Positions 14,998 to 22,557 of a stretch of 64,000 nucleotides of DNA are shown here, in pieces. The notes beneath the pieces were generated by a model, which saw only the letters and a program-made list of their open reading frames with translations, ran no database searches and had not been told where the DNA came from. The translations under genes and the position numbers were made by a program. Origin of the DNA: Natronomonas sp. (lineage in GTDB: Archaea; Halobacteriota; Halobacteria; Halobacteriales; Haloarculaceae); assembly GCF_028274965.1 (NCBI RefSeq), contig NZ_JAQCNO010000014.1:1-64000 (forward strand). The letters run 5' to 3'. The first letter of the stretch is position 1, and each line of letters begins with the position of its first letter.

Positions 14998-16772
14998 GGC
15001 AGCGCCCGCGCTCGGCGCTCGATCGCGTCGCGGACGTCCGAGACCGGTTCCGTCGGACCGCGGAAGGAATCGAGCGCGTCGTCGTCGGTCAGCGCGTCGG
15101 TCCCGTCGTCGGCGTCGTACAGCGCCTCGAAGTCGACGCCGTCCTCGCCCCGGCGAACGGCCTCGATCGTCGCGAGGCGGCGTTGTCGCCCCTCGGAACC
15201 ATCGTAGGCTTCGACCGTGACCACGAGGTCCGTGTCGGCGAAGGCCGATTCCGGAACGCCGAGGTCGGTGACGACGCGCTCCCTGACCGACTCGCCGCCG
15301 CCGCCGTGGATCGTCCCGAGGACGGATCCGTCGGCGGCCCCAACCCGCATCGCCTCGTAGAGCACCTGCGCTTCCTCGCCGCGGACCTCGCCGACGACCA
15401 ACGCCCCGTCACCGAGTCGGAGGGCGGTTCTGAGCGCGTCGGTGGCCTCGATCGACGCCCCGCCGTCGGTTGAGACCCGAAGCGGCTGGACGTCCCGCTC
15501 GTCGGCCTGCAGTTCGGCGATCGGGAGCTCAGGGGTGTCCTCGATCGCAACCGTTCTGACGTCGGGCGGGATCTCCCACAGCAGCGCGCCCAAAAGGGTC
15601 GTTTTGCCGGCGCCGCGGGCCCCGGCGAGAAGCGTCGCAGCACCGCGGGCAGTCGCGACGGCGAGGAAGGCCGCAGCCCGCCGGGGAAGCGTTCCGTTGT
15701 CGACCAGGTCGGCCAGCCGAAACGCCGACTCGTCGTGTGCGCGAAATGTAAACCCGGTTCCGGTGCTGACGGGGTCGGTGACGCCGGCGACCCGTATCCG
15801 CCGCCCCGAGGCATCGGCCGTCGCGGCGAGCGTCGGGTCAGCCTGTGAGAACGCCCGACCGCTGGACCGGCGAAACCGCGAGGCGAGCGCCGAGACGCCC
15901 TCCTCGGTCAGTCTGACGTTCGTCCGGAGCGTCTCGCCGTCGCACCGGACCCGGAGCCTGTTTTCGCTCACGGGGGCGGTCGCGAAGGCGTCGGTGACCC
16001 CAGGGTCGGCGAAGCAGTCGTCGAGCACGCCGAGGCCGCGGGTGTGTTTCGAGAGCGCGCTCGCGATGGTTTCGACCGGCTGGTCGTCCGCCGCGACCGA
16101 CCGAACCGCACGCGACGGCGCGCGCTCGCCGCCGGTGACGGCGCCGCGGGCCAGGCGTCGGTGGGCGGCCGCAAGCGTCGCGGTCGCGGCGGCGTCGAGG
16201 CGGTGTTCGGCGGGGGTGATGTGGTACGTTCCCAGCGGGTCGCCGCCGTACTTTCGGACGACAGCGCCGGTATCGAGTTCGTACCGCGCTCGCAGGGTCG
16301 CGCCGGGCGGCGACCGGGTCGCGACCCGCGAGCGGGCGACCGTCGGCCCAACGTGCGGCCGCAGCGTCGTCGCGTAGTCGCTTCCCAGAAACGCGGCTAC
16401 CCCGGTCTCGGCGACGAGTCGGGCGACGGCGTCCCCGCGGCCGACGGCCGCCCGTCCGGCACCAAGAGGGTCCCCGCGGGCGCGCTCTGCCAGCGCCTCG
16501 TCGTGAAACCCGACGGCGTCCGCGAACCGTCCGGCCGCGACGAGCAGGTCCGCAGCCCCGTCCTCGTAGGCCCGCTCGAAACCGTTCGCGCGGGTGTGGA
16601 CCGTCTCAACGTCCCGCTGCTCCAGCGCCTCGATCGCCGTTCGGCGGCAGGCCGGCTCCTCGGCGAGGCGTCCGGCGCCGGGGCACGGTTCGCTCTCGAT
16701 CCGGAGGCGATCGGTCTCGAGCGTCGGTTCGCAGGCACAATCGGGATCCGAGGGGAGTAACGCGTCGAGCAC
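14994..16772 (-). CDS. Type II/IV secretion-system ATPase (T2SE/VirB11/TadA-like)
   Basis: 592 residues, the hexameric ATPase that powers pilus assembly or secretion at the cytoplasmic face. Walker A is GARGAGKTT (residues 384-392), the Asp box region AIEDTPELPI follows, Walker B is ALVVGEVRGEE (457-467) and the His box is GTIHGG (486-491). The N-terminal region contains four cysteines (12, 14, 30, 42: CAC...PCPG...ACRR) that could bind metal. The start is set at GTG 16772 because a TTTAAAT box is centred 27 bp upstream; an in-frame TTG at 16826 would overlap the upstream gene and lies before this promoter. Confidence 0.9.
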   Translation of the reverse strand: MLDALLPSDPDCACEPTLETDRLRIESEPCPGAGRLAEEPACRRTAIEALEQRDVETVHTRANGFERAYEDGAADLLVAAGRFADAVGFHDEALAERARGDPLGAGRAAVGRGDAVARLVAETGVAAFLGSDYATTLRPHVGPTVARSRVATRSPPGATLRARYELDTGAVVRKYGGDPLGTYHITPAEHRLDAAATATLAAAHRRLARGAVTGGERAPSRAVRSVAADDQPVETIASALSKHTRGLGVLDDCFADPGVTDAFATAPVSENRLRVRCDGETLRTNVRLTEEGVSALASRFRRSSGRAFSQADPTLAATADASGRRIRVAGVTDPVSTGTGFTFRAHDESAFRLADLVDNGTLPRRAAAFLAVATARGAATLLAGARGAGKTTLLGALLWEIPPDVRTVAIEDTPELPIAELQADERDVQPLRVSTDGGASIEATDALRTALRLGDGALVVGEVRGEEAQVLYEAMRVGAADGSVLGTIHGGGGESVRERVVTDLGVPESAFADTDLVVTVEAYDGSEGRQRRLATIEAVRRGEDGVDFEALYDADDGTDALTDDDALDSFRGPTEPVSDVRDAIERRARALP

Positions 16773-16794
16773 GGGGCGTCTGGTCGCGCGATCC

Positions 16795-16803
16795 GATTTA
16801 AAC
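16795..16803 (-). promoter_or_regulatory. TATA element of the secretion ATPase gene
   Basis: Minus-strand GGTTTAAATC is centred 27 bp before GTG 16772, the spacing of haloarchaeal leaderless promoters. It sits at the 3' end of the preceding DUF7311-like gene and decides the start of the ATPase. Confidence 0.6.
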
Positions 16804-17226
16804 CGACGGGTCCAGCGGGCGCGCAACGACGACCGCGTCGCCGTCGATCCGGCGGAGCGACAACCGGATGCGCGCCCGGTCGGTGAGAACGATGGATGAT
16901 TCGACGCGGAGTTCGACCGGGAGACCGACGCTTCGGTTCGGCCCGTCGATCGGCTCCCAGCGCAGTTCGTCGCGGCGGATCCGCACCCGCCCGCCGTCGG
17001 CGAATGTCGGCTGCGGAACGTCGATCGAAACCGTGATCGCGGCCGGCGTTCGGCCGGGGGCGACCGGATCGTTCTCGGCGGCGAGTCGCGCCGCCCGGTC
17101 GGCGATCGCCTCCAGTTCGGCGGTCGCGAGCGCGGCGTTTCGCTCGCGGTCGGCGCGCTCGGCGCTCGGAAGGGCGGCCCCGAGAAGCGCCGAACTCAAC
17201 ACAACGGCGACGACGACGCGGATCAC
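16798..17226 (-). CDS. Secreted or membrane-anchored small protein (DUF7311-like)
   Basis: 142 residues beginning MIRVVVAVVLSSALLGAALP, a typical signal or anchor helix followed by SAERADRERNAALATAELEA, a helix that resembles the N-terminal alpha-helix of pseudopilins. The remainder is beta-rich (AAITVSIDVPQPTF, GGRVRIRRDELRW, VELRVESSIVLT), as in pseudopilin globular domains. I recall this family as DUF7311 beside archaeal secretion ATPases; the name is tentative. ATGA overlap (17223-17226) with the upstream coiled-coil gene indicates coupling. Likely an accessory pseudopilin of the same machine (inference). Confidence 0.72.
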   Translation of the reverse strand: MIRVVVAVVLSSALLGAALPSAERADRERNAALATAELEAIADRAARLAAENDPVAPGRTPAAITVSIDVPQPTFADGGRVRIRRDELRWEPIDGPNRSVGLPVELRVESSIVLTDRARIRLSLRRIDGDAVVVARPLDPSV

Positions 17227-17585
17227 AGGCGGTTTCGGAGCCGACCGAGCGCGCCCGACGCGTCGGCAGAGTCGTCCCCCGGATCGCGGTCGGGGTCGGG
17301 GTCGTGATCGGGGTCAGGGTCGGCCTCGGTCGGCCCGACGTGGCGCTCGAGCGCCTCGGCCCGTCGGAGGGCGCGGTCGGCGCGCCGCTCGACGTCCTCG
17401 TTGACGGCCCGCACGGAGCCGACGTACCCGCGAAGCGCCTGCACGGCGGCTTCGAGTTCGGCGACCCGCGTTTCGATCTCGTCCAGTTCGTCGACTCGTT
17501 CCACGGATCGTTCGTCCGTGAGCGCCCGCTCGACGGCGTCGAGCCGGCGTTCGACGGATTCGCGGTCGAGGTCTGACGGTGCCAC
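17223..17585 (-). CDS. Coiled-coil protein at the head of the pilus-like cluster (DUF7310-like)
   Basis: 120 residues from GTG 17585, reading MAPSDLDRESVERRLDAVER. Residues about 8-85 are a heptad-rich coiled coil (RVAELEAAVQALRGYVGSVR and neighbours), followed by an Asp/Pro repeat tail (DPDPDHDPDPDRDP) and a short basic end GALGRLRNRL. No signal peptide, so cytoplasmic. A TTTATC box centred 28-29 bp upstream supports the GTG start. By position it may be a regulator or scaffold for the downstream ATPase; sequence does not say more. Confidence 0.72.
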   Translation of the reverse strand: MAPSDLDRESVERRLDAVERALTDERSVERVDELDEIETRVAELEAAVQALRGYVGSVRAVNEDVERRADRALRRAEALERHVGPTEADPDPDHDPDPDRDPGDDSADASGALGRLRNRL

Positions 17586-17609
17586 GCGGCGAGGTGGTCG
17601 CGTGCTCGG

Positions 17610-17617
17610 TGATAAAC
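17610..17617 (-). promoter_or_regulatory. TATA element at the head of the pilus-like cluster
   Basis: Minus-strand GCGTTTATCACC is centred 28-29 bp before GTG 17585, opening the eight-gene cluster that ends at 8787. Confidence 0.5.
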
Positions 17618-17630
17618 GCTCGGTCGCGGG

Positions 17631-18965
17631 TTACACCAGCGACGCGCCGTCGAACTCGCGGCGGTCGATCTCGATGTCGAGGAGATCCAGAATCGTCGGC
17701 GGGATGTCGTAGAGGTCGGCGTCGTCGATCGTCGCGGCGGCGTCGTCGACGAACAGACACGCGTTCTCGAAGCTGTGCATGCCGTTTCGCGGTCCGGTGT
17801 CGAAGACCTTCTCGCCCCCGCGGAACCCGGATTTGAGGTCGAACCCGTCGTTCGGGATGACGACAAGGTCGGGTGCGATGTCATCGTGGTCGCCCCGGAA
17901 GGCGTCCTCACACGTCACGACGCGCTCCGCAACGGGGCGTCCGTCGGGGCCCTCGAGCCCTTCGAGGTCGGCTTTGAGTTCGGCCCGAACCGACTCGTAG
18001 TCCTCCTGTGGGACCGATCCCCGCGGCTCGCGGCCCTCCAGGTTGAGATAGAACCGGCCGGGGATGAGCGAGTACGCCCGGGTGTCGTCGGCGATGTCAC
18101 CGAGACCGTCGTGATCGTCGCCGTCGAAGGAGAGCCACCCCTCCCGTTCGAGCCAGACGTTGCACTTGACCTCGTGATCGAGCGACGTGAAGCCGTGGTC
18201 CGACGCGACGACCATCGTCGTCTCGTCGTCCAGCATGCTGCGGAGTTCCCCGAGGTAGCCGTCGAGTTTCTCGTAGAACTCGAGGAACTCCTCTCTGTAC
18301 TCGCCGTCCTCGGCGTAGTGTTTGAACAGGAAGTGGTTCACGCGATCGGTCGTCATGAACACGCCGAAAAAGAGGTTCCAGTCGTCCTCCTCGACGTAGT
18401 GTTTGAACGCCTCGAAGCGGGCCTCAAGAGTCCGGTGGGCGTCCTCGATGAACTCCGATTTGTCCTCCTTGTGGCCGAGTTTGGCGTTGACGTCGATCTT
18501 GTAATCGAGCTCCTCGAGCGTCGCCCGGAGTTCGTCCGGATACGCCGCCTTCTCGACGCCGGGCGAGAGGAAGCCGCTTACCATCCGCTGGATGTCCCGG
18601 TCCGGCGGGAACGTGACGGGGACGTTCAGGACCGTCGCCTCGCCGCCGGTGTTGTCGACGCGGGACCAGATCCGGGTCGCCTGCACGTCCTGTCCCATCG
18701 GAACGTACGTGTCGTAGCTTCCGTTTTCGCGGTCCTGGAAGCCGTACACGCCGGTTTCGCCCGGGTTGACGCCCGTCGTCAGCGCCGGCCAGCAGGCGCT
18801 CGACTCGGGCGGCACGATGGAGTCGATTGAACCGCCGGCGGACATCTCGTGGAGGTTCTCGAAGGTGTCCTCGTTGTCGGCGATCAGTGAGTACGGTACG
18901 CCGTCGATGCCGAAGAAGGCGACCCGAGGGCCGTCGCCGCCGCGGAGCCGATCGAACAGTCCCAT
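17631..18965 (-). CDS. Alkaline-phosphatase-superfamily phosphodiesterase/nucleotide pyrophosphatase
   Basis: 444 residues. The first metal-binding Asp is in VAFFGIDGVPYSLI, the nucleophile region is PPESSACWPALTTGVNPGET, and later metal ligands are in MTTDRVNHFLF, MVVASDHGFTSLDHE and NGMHSFENACLF. This order matches type I phosphodiesterase/nucleotide pyrophosphatases, which are abundant in haloarchaea. No signal peptide or membrane segment, so cytoplasmic. The physiological substrate is not evident. It is separated from its neighbours by 45 and 194 bp and appears monocistronic. Confidence 0.85.
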   Translation of the reverse strand: MGLFDRLRGGDGPRVAFFGIDGVPYSLIADNEDTFENLHEMSAGGSIDSIVPPESSACWPALTTGVNPGETGVYGFQDRENGSYDTYVPMGQDVQATRIWSRVDNTGGEATVLNVPVTFPPDRDIQRMVSGFLSPGVEKAAYPDELRATLEELDYKIDVNAKLGHKEDKSEFIEDAHRTLEARFEAFKHYVEEDDWNLFFGVFMTTDRVNHFLFKHYAEDGEYREEFLEFYEKLDGYLGELRSMLDDETTMVVASDHGFTSLDHEVKCNVWLEREGWLSFDGDDHDGLGDIADDTRAYSLIPGRFYLNLEGREPRGSVPQEDYESVRAELKADLEGLEGPDGRPVAERVVTCEDAFRGDHDDIAPDLVVIPNDGFDLKSGFRGGEKVFDTGPRNGMHSFENACLFVDDAAATIDDADLYDIPPTILDLLDIEIDRREFDGASLV

Positions 18966-19159
18966 ACGCCCGTCTGGGAGAGGGAGTTACAAGAAGTTTC
19001 GTTTCGCGCCTGAGACCGGACGCCGGTCACCGAAAGGAGCAATCCGTTCCGGGACCGCACCCGACAGACGGGCGCTCGGAAGCGCCGACGCGACGGCGCT
19101 CGAAAACGGGACGAACGCGTTCGCAGCCCCGCAGCGACCGCGCGGGACGGCGGCGTTCG

Positions 19160-19699
19160 TTATCCGAACTGCTCTTCGTACAGCTCCTGTGCGTGTTCGA
19201 TCGCGTCCATCGCCGCCGCCCTGTCCTCCCATCCGAGCGTCTCGACCTCCTTGCCCTCCTCGAGGTTCTTGTAGGTCGAAAAGAACTCGTCGATCTCGTC
19301 GAGGGTCTGTGTCGGGATGTCCTCGAGGTCCTCGAGGTGGTCGTAGCGGGGGTCCTCGGTCGGGACCGCGATGACCTTGTCGTCCTGTTCGCCGTCGTCG
19401 TCCATCTTCATCAGCGCGATCGGGCGGGCCTCGATCACGCACCCGGGGAACGTCTGGTCTTCGACCAACACGAGCACGTCGAAGGGGTCCTCGTCGTCGT
19501 AGTACGACCGCGGGATGAACCCGTAATCGGAGGGGTAGTGCACGTTCGAGTGCAGCACGCGGTCCAACACGACGCCGGGGACGTCCTTGTCGTACTCGTA
19601 TTTGTTCCGTTCGCCCTTCAGACACTCGACGACGGCGTAGATCTCCTCGGGCGCGTTCGGTCCCGTCTCCAGGTCCGTCCACAGGTTTGCTCCGGCCAT
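19160..19699 (-). CDS. ppa: Inorganic pyrophosphatase (family I)
   Basis: 179 residues. Soluble enzyme hydrolysing pyrophosphate to two phosphates, pulling biosynthetic reactions forward. Diagnostic segments: VVECLKGERNKYEYDKD (substrate-binding Lys/Glu/Arg), VHYPSDYGFIPRSYYDDEDP, the signature DVLVLVEDQTFPGCVI, ALMKMDDDGEQDDKVIAV (metal-binding Asp cluster) and FFSTYKNLEEGKEV. Length and motifs are complete for a prokaryotic family I enzyme. A CTCTTTGC element about 30 bp upstream is a possible promoter; monocistronic. Confidence 0.95.
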   Translation of the reverse strand: MAGANLWTDLETGPNAPEEIYAVVECLKGERNKYEYDKDVPGVVLDRVLHSNVHYPSDYGFIPRSYYDDEDPFDVLVLVEDQTFPGCVIEARPIALMKMDDDGEQDDKVIAVPTEDPRYDHLEDLEDIPTQTLDEIDEFFSTYKNLEEGKEVETLGWEDRAAAMDAIEHAQELYEEQFG

Positions 19700-19764
19700 A
19701 CCCGCAGGTCAGGATCGACCGGCGCAAAGAGCTTTCGACACGGGGCGACCGCGAGCCCCCGGCG

Positions 19765-20331
19765 CTAGCCGTCGGAGCCCCGCCGCGCCCTCGCCGCGTC
19801 GAGGACGAGTTCGACGGAGCGATCGAGCTCCGCCCGCTGTTCGTCGCTCGGCCACGCGTTCCGGCGGAAGTACTCGGTGCGGAACTCGTCGCGCTCGCCC
19901 GGGGTCGCCGCCTCGATCGGTTTCGCGTAGTGGTTGCTCATGAACGTCGCGAAGGCGTCGGCCGTGTCGCCGTGGACGTCGCCGTGGCGCTCTCGGACCG
20001 TCCGCGCGACGGCCCGGTTGTGTTCGTCGATCTCGCCCCAGTCGTCGCCCGTCCCCGGGCCGGACAGCGAGCGCTCGATCGCCCGGTCGGTGTCGGTGAC
20101 CGCCTCGAGGACGACCGTCCCGTCCTCGAGCCACTCGGTCGGATAGAGGATCAGCGTCTCGCCGCCGCCGTCGCTTCTGGTCCGGGCGGCGTAGGAGTAC
20201 TCCGACAGGAGCGCCGAACGGTCCTCGAGGTACGCCTCGCGTTCGCTCTCGTCGGTCGCCGAGCGGGCGCGTCGGGTGAGCCGCACCGCGCGGTCGATCG
20301 CGTCCGGCGGCGGTCGGTTCGTCTCAGCCAT
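19765..20331 (-). CDS. rnhA-operon protein (DUF7108-like)
   Basis: 188 residues, starting MAETNRPPPDAIDRAVRLTR. It is acidic and helical with a conserved-looking core TLILYPTEWLEDGTVVLEAV and FATFMSNHYAKPIEAATPGE, then EFRTEYFRRNAWPS. No catalytic motif I recognise. Haloarchaeal homologues are found behind rnhA, and here the two genes overlap by 8 bp (20324-20331), so the proteins are probably made together and may share a role in RNA:DNA hybrid processing (inference only). Confidence 0.78.
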   Translation of the reverse strand: MAETNRPPPDAIDRAVRLTRRARSATDESEREAYLEDRSALLSEYSYAARTRSDGGGETLILYPTEWLEDGTVVLEAVTDTDRAIERSLSGPGTGDDWGEIDEHNRAVARTVRERHGDVHGDTADAFATFMSNHYAKPIEAATPGERDEFRTEYFRRNAWPSDEQRAELDRSVELVLDAARARRGSDG

Positions 20332-20914
20332 CGAGTGCCTCGGTCGCGAGTTCGTCCGCCCGATCGTTTATTTCTCTCGGAACGTGATCGATCGACCACG
20401 ACTCGAAGCCCTCGAGCAGTTCGCGCGCTCGGAGCCGTTTCTCCCGGAGGGCGGGGTCGTTGACGTCGTACTCGCCGCGGACCTGCTTGACCACGAGCTG
20501 TGAGTCGCCCCTGATGTCGAGTTCGTCGAAGCCGTAGTCGGCGGCCGCCTCGAGGACGCGAACGAGCGCCTCGTACTCCGCTCGGTTGTTCGTGACGCGG
20601 CCGATCCGCTCGGAGCCCTCCGCGACGATCCCGTCGGCCGTGACGAGGACCCACCCGACCGCCCCCGGGCCGGGGTTACCGCGGGAGGCCCCGTCGAAGT
20701 ACGCGTGTACACGCCCGCCGTCATCACGGAGAAGCCCGAGGATCCGGGTCGGATCGGCGCCCTGAACCACGACGCTGTCCTCGTAGGCGACGGCCGTTGC
20801 GCCCCCGTGTTCGGCCCGCCACCGTTCGTGGTCGGTGTTGCCGGACTCGATGTCGATCCCTTCGGTTTCGAGTCGGCGGCGGGCGGCGTCGGGGTCGCAG
20901 TCGACGACGGGCAT
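20324..20914 (-). CDS. rnhA: Ribonuclease HI
   Basis: 196 residues. Cleaves the RNA strand of RNA:DNA hybrids. The C-terminal catalytic domain (about residues 67-195) shows the DEDD-type carboxylates of the archaeal/haloarchaeal type: AYFDGASRGNPGPGAVGWVL (first Asp), TNNRAEYEALVRVLEA (Glu), DIRGDSQLVVKQVRGEY (Asp), and NDRADELATEAL (final Asp). Residues 1-65 form a short N-terminal extension seen in haloarchaeal enzymes. First gene of a two-gene operon with the DUF7108-like protein. Confidence 0.93.
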   Translation of the reverse strand: MPVVDCDPDAARRRLETEGIDIESGNTDHERWRAEHGGATAVAYEDSVVVQGADPTRILGLLRDDGGRVHAYFDGASRGNPGPGAVGWVLVTADGIVAEGSERIGRVTNNRAEYEALVRVLEAAADYGFDELDIRGDSQLVVKQVRGEYDVNDPALREKRLRARELLEGFESWSIDHVPREINDRADELATEALDG

Positions 20915-20994
20915 GTTTGCGGCTGGCGACAGGCGGGGTTAGCTGTTGTGGTCCGCCCCGAACGACTCTTGAGGGGCGGACGTCTACCCGGCGT

Positions 20995-22281
20995 ATGCGC
21001 CTCGACGAGTACGTGGACGGCCTCGACCGCGACGAGTCGGTCGAACTCCGGAGGCTCGCCGAGGAGAAGTCCTACGCCGTCACGGAGCACATAGACGACG
21101 CCCGAACGCGCTTCGACGAGACGCTCTCGGGGGGGACGATGGTGGGATCGACCGCCCCGTCGGTGTTCGTCGGGCGATCGAGCTACCCGAACGTCTCGGC
21201 CGGGCTGCTCGCGCCGGTCGGCGACGAGAGCGACGCCGCCGACTACGTGACGACCGCCGAGTGGTACCGACAGGGGTACAGCATCGACGACGTCTTCCGG
21301 CGGCGGACCGGGCTGTTGAACTCCACGCGGCGGTCGAACGTCGATGCCCACGACGTCTGGGACGGGTTCGTCGGGACCCAACGGGAGGTCGCGATCGCCG
21401 ATCGGCCGGTCGATATCGAACTCGATCTCGGCGGTCGGCCGGGGTTCGACCTCGACGGCTCGCTCGAGGACATCGCCGCGCCGAGGGGGCCGCGGGCGAG
21501 CGCCGACAGCGCCAGCGTGACGGAGAACCCGTCGGTGCCGCGGGCGATCGAGAAGACGCTCTCGGACGACGAGTGGCGCGCCGAGGGGGCGATCGCGTAC
21601 CTCTATCGCCGCGGGTTCGACGTCTACGAGATCAACAACGTGCTGTCGGTCGGCGCGCTCGGGAAGGCCGAGCGGAGGCGCCTCGTGCCGACCCGGTGGT
21701 CGATCACGGCCGTCGACGACACCGTCGGGCAGTACCTCCGCGGGAGCGTTCGGAACGCCCCGAGCATCGACCGGACGCTCGTCTGGCACAACAGCTACAT
21801 GGGCAACGAGTACTGGGTGATCGCCGCCCCCGGCGATTGGGAGTTCGAACTCCTCGAACTGAAGGCCCCCGGCAGCATCTGGAACCCCGATCCCGGCGGG
21901 CGGTTGTACATGGCCGCCGACAGCGAGGGCCGCGGCGGTCGAAGCGACTACGTCGACGAGACCTCGGGCGCGTACTACGCGGCGCGGTTGGGCGTGCTCG
22001 AGGAGCTAGCGGACCGCGGCAGGCAGGCGACGGTGTTCGTCATCCGGCACGCGACGGAGGGGTACTGGGCGCCCGTCGGCGTCTGGCAGGTCCGCGAGTC
22101 CGTGCGAAACGCCTTCGAGGGCGACCCGGCCGTCGCCGAGACGTTCCACGGCGCGCTCCGGGAACTCGTCCCGCGGCTGCCCGTCTCGATGGCGGCGTTG
22201 CGTAGGAAATCGACGCTCGCCGCCGGGATCCAGAGTGACCTCTCGGCGTTCGGGGCCGGGGTCGGCGCCGACGGCAGGTAG
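20995..22281 (+). CDS. nreA: DNA repair protein NreA
   Basis: 428 residues, an archaeal Nre family protein, implicated in Haloferax in repair of alkylation-type damage and thought to act with PCNA. The family core is visible: VGSTAPSVFVGRSSYPNVSAG, AGLLAPVGD, and the C-terminal WAPVGVWQVRESVRNAF. The extreme C-terminus carries a PIP-box-like QSDLSAFG (residues 413-420), the PCNA-binding motif reported for this family. It has no N-terminal zinc finger, as expected for NreA rather than NreB. The start at ATG 20995 gives the conserved MRLDEYV beginning; monocistronic and divergent from rnhA. Confidence 0.9.
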   Translation: MRLDEYVDGLDRDESVELRRLAEEKSYAVTEHIDDARTRFDETLSGGTMVGSTAPSVFVGRSSYPNVSAGLLAPVGDESDAADYVTTAEWYRQGYSIDDVFRRRTGLLNSTRRSNVDAHDVWDGFVGTQREVAIADRPVDIELDLGGRPGFDLDGSLEDIAAPRGPRASADSASVTENPSVPRAIEKTLSDDEWRAEGAIAYLYRRGFDVYEINNVLSVGALGKAERRRLVPTRWSITAVDDTVGQYLRGSVRNAPSIDRTLVWHNSYMGNEYWVIAAPGDWEFELLELKAPGSIWNPDPGGRLYMAADSEGRGGRSDYVDETSGAYYAARLGVLEELADRGRQATVFVIRHATEGYWAPVGVWQVRESVRNAFEGDPAVAETFHGALRELVPRLPVSMAALRRKSTLAAGIQSDLSAFGAGVGADGR

Positions 22282-22324
22282 CAAGCGGCCCGTTCGGGCA
22301 CGTTCGCGGGCGTCCCCGAAGCCG

Positions 22325-22330
22325 TTAATA
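22325..22330 (+). promoter_or_regulatory. TATA element of the 43-residue membrane protein
   Basis: TTAATA is centred about 26 bp before the ATG at 22353 and is one of the few A/T-rich patches here; it supports the short gene that follows. Confidence 0.55.
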
Positions 22331-22352
22331 CCGCATCGCCGTATCGGGAGAC

Positions 22353-22484
22353 ATGTCCGGGGTACTCAGCGTGTCGGGGGTCTTCGTCGCCGTGCTTTCG
22401 GTCGTCTCGTTGGCTGTGCCCTCGCTGTTTCTGTACAAGATGGCGCGCGAGCGCCGGCTCTTCGAGCGGATGTTGCGGCGCTGA
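22353..22484 (+). CDS. Single-helix small membrane protein, unknown function
   Basis: 43 residues, MSGVLSVSGVFVAVLSVVSL then AVPSLFLYKMARERRLFERM and LRR. One membrane helix (about residues 6-28) is followed by a strongly basic amphipathic tail, predicting an N-out, C-in orientation. It has its own TATA box at leaderless spacing and haloarchaeal codon use. It lies between nreA and the DUF373 gene with gaps of 71 and 73 bp and may be coexpressed with either. No family recognised. Confidence 0.65.
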   Translation: MSGVLSVSGVFVAVLSVVSLAVPSLFLYKMARERRLFERMLRR

Positions 22485-22557
22485 GACGGCCTCGCGTCGT
22501 CGAGTCCGGCGGGGAGAAACCACTTAACTGACCGCCCGAAACAGGGGACAACGAGCG

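Noticed and set aside
16773-16826. Extended N-terminus of the secretion ATPase from TTG 16826
   Set aside because: It would overlap the upstream gene and include the TATA box; GTG 16772 sits at the leaderless distance from that box.
18966-19159. A possible small gene or RNA between the phosphodiesterase and ppa
   Set aside because: No frame with a sensible start or composition, and no clear RNA fold by eye.
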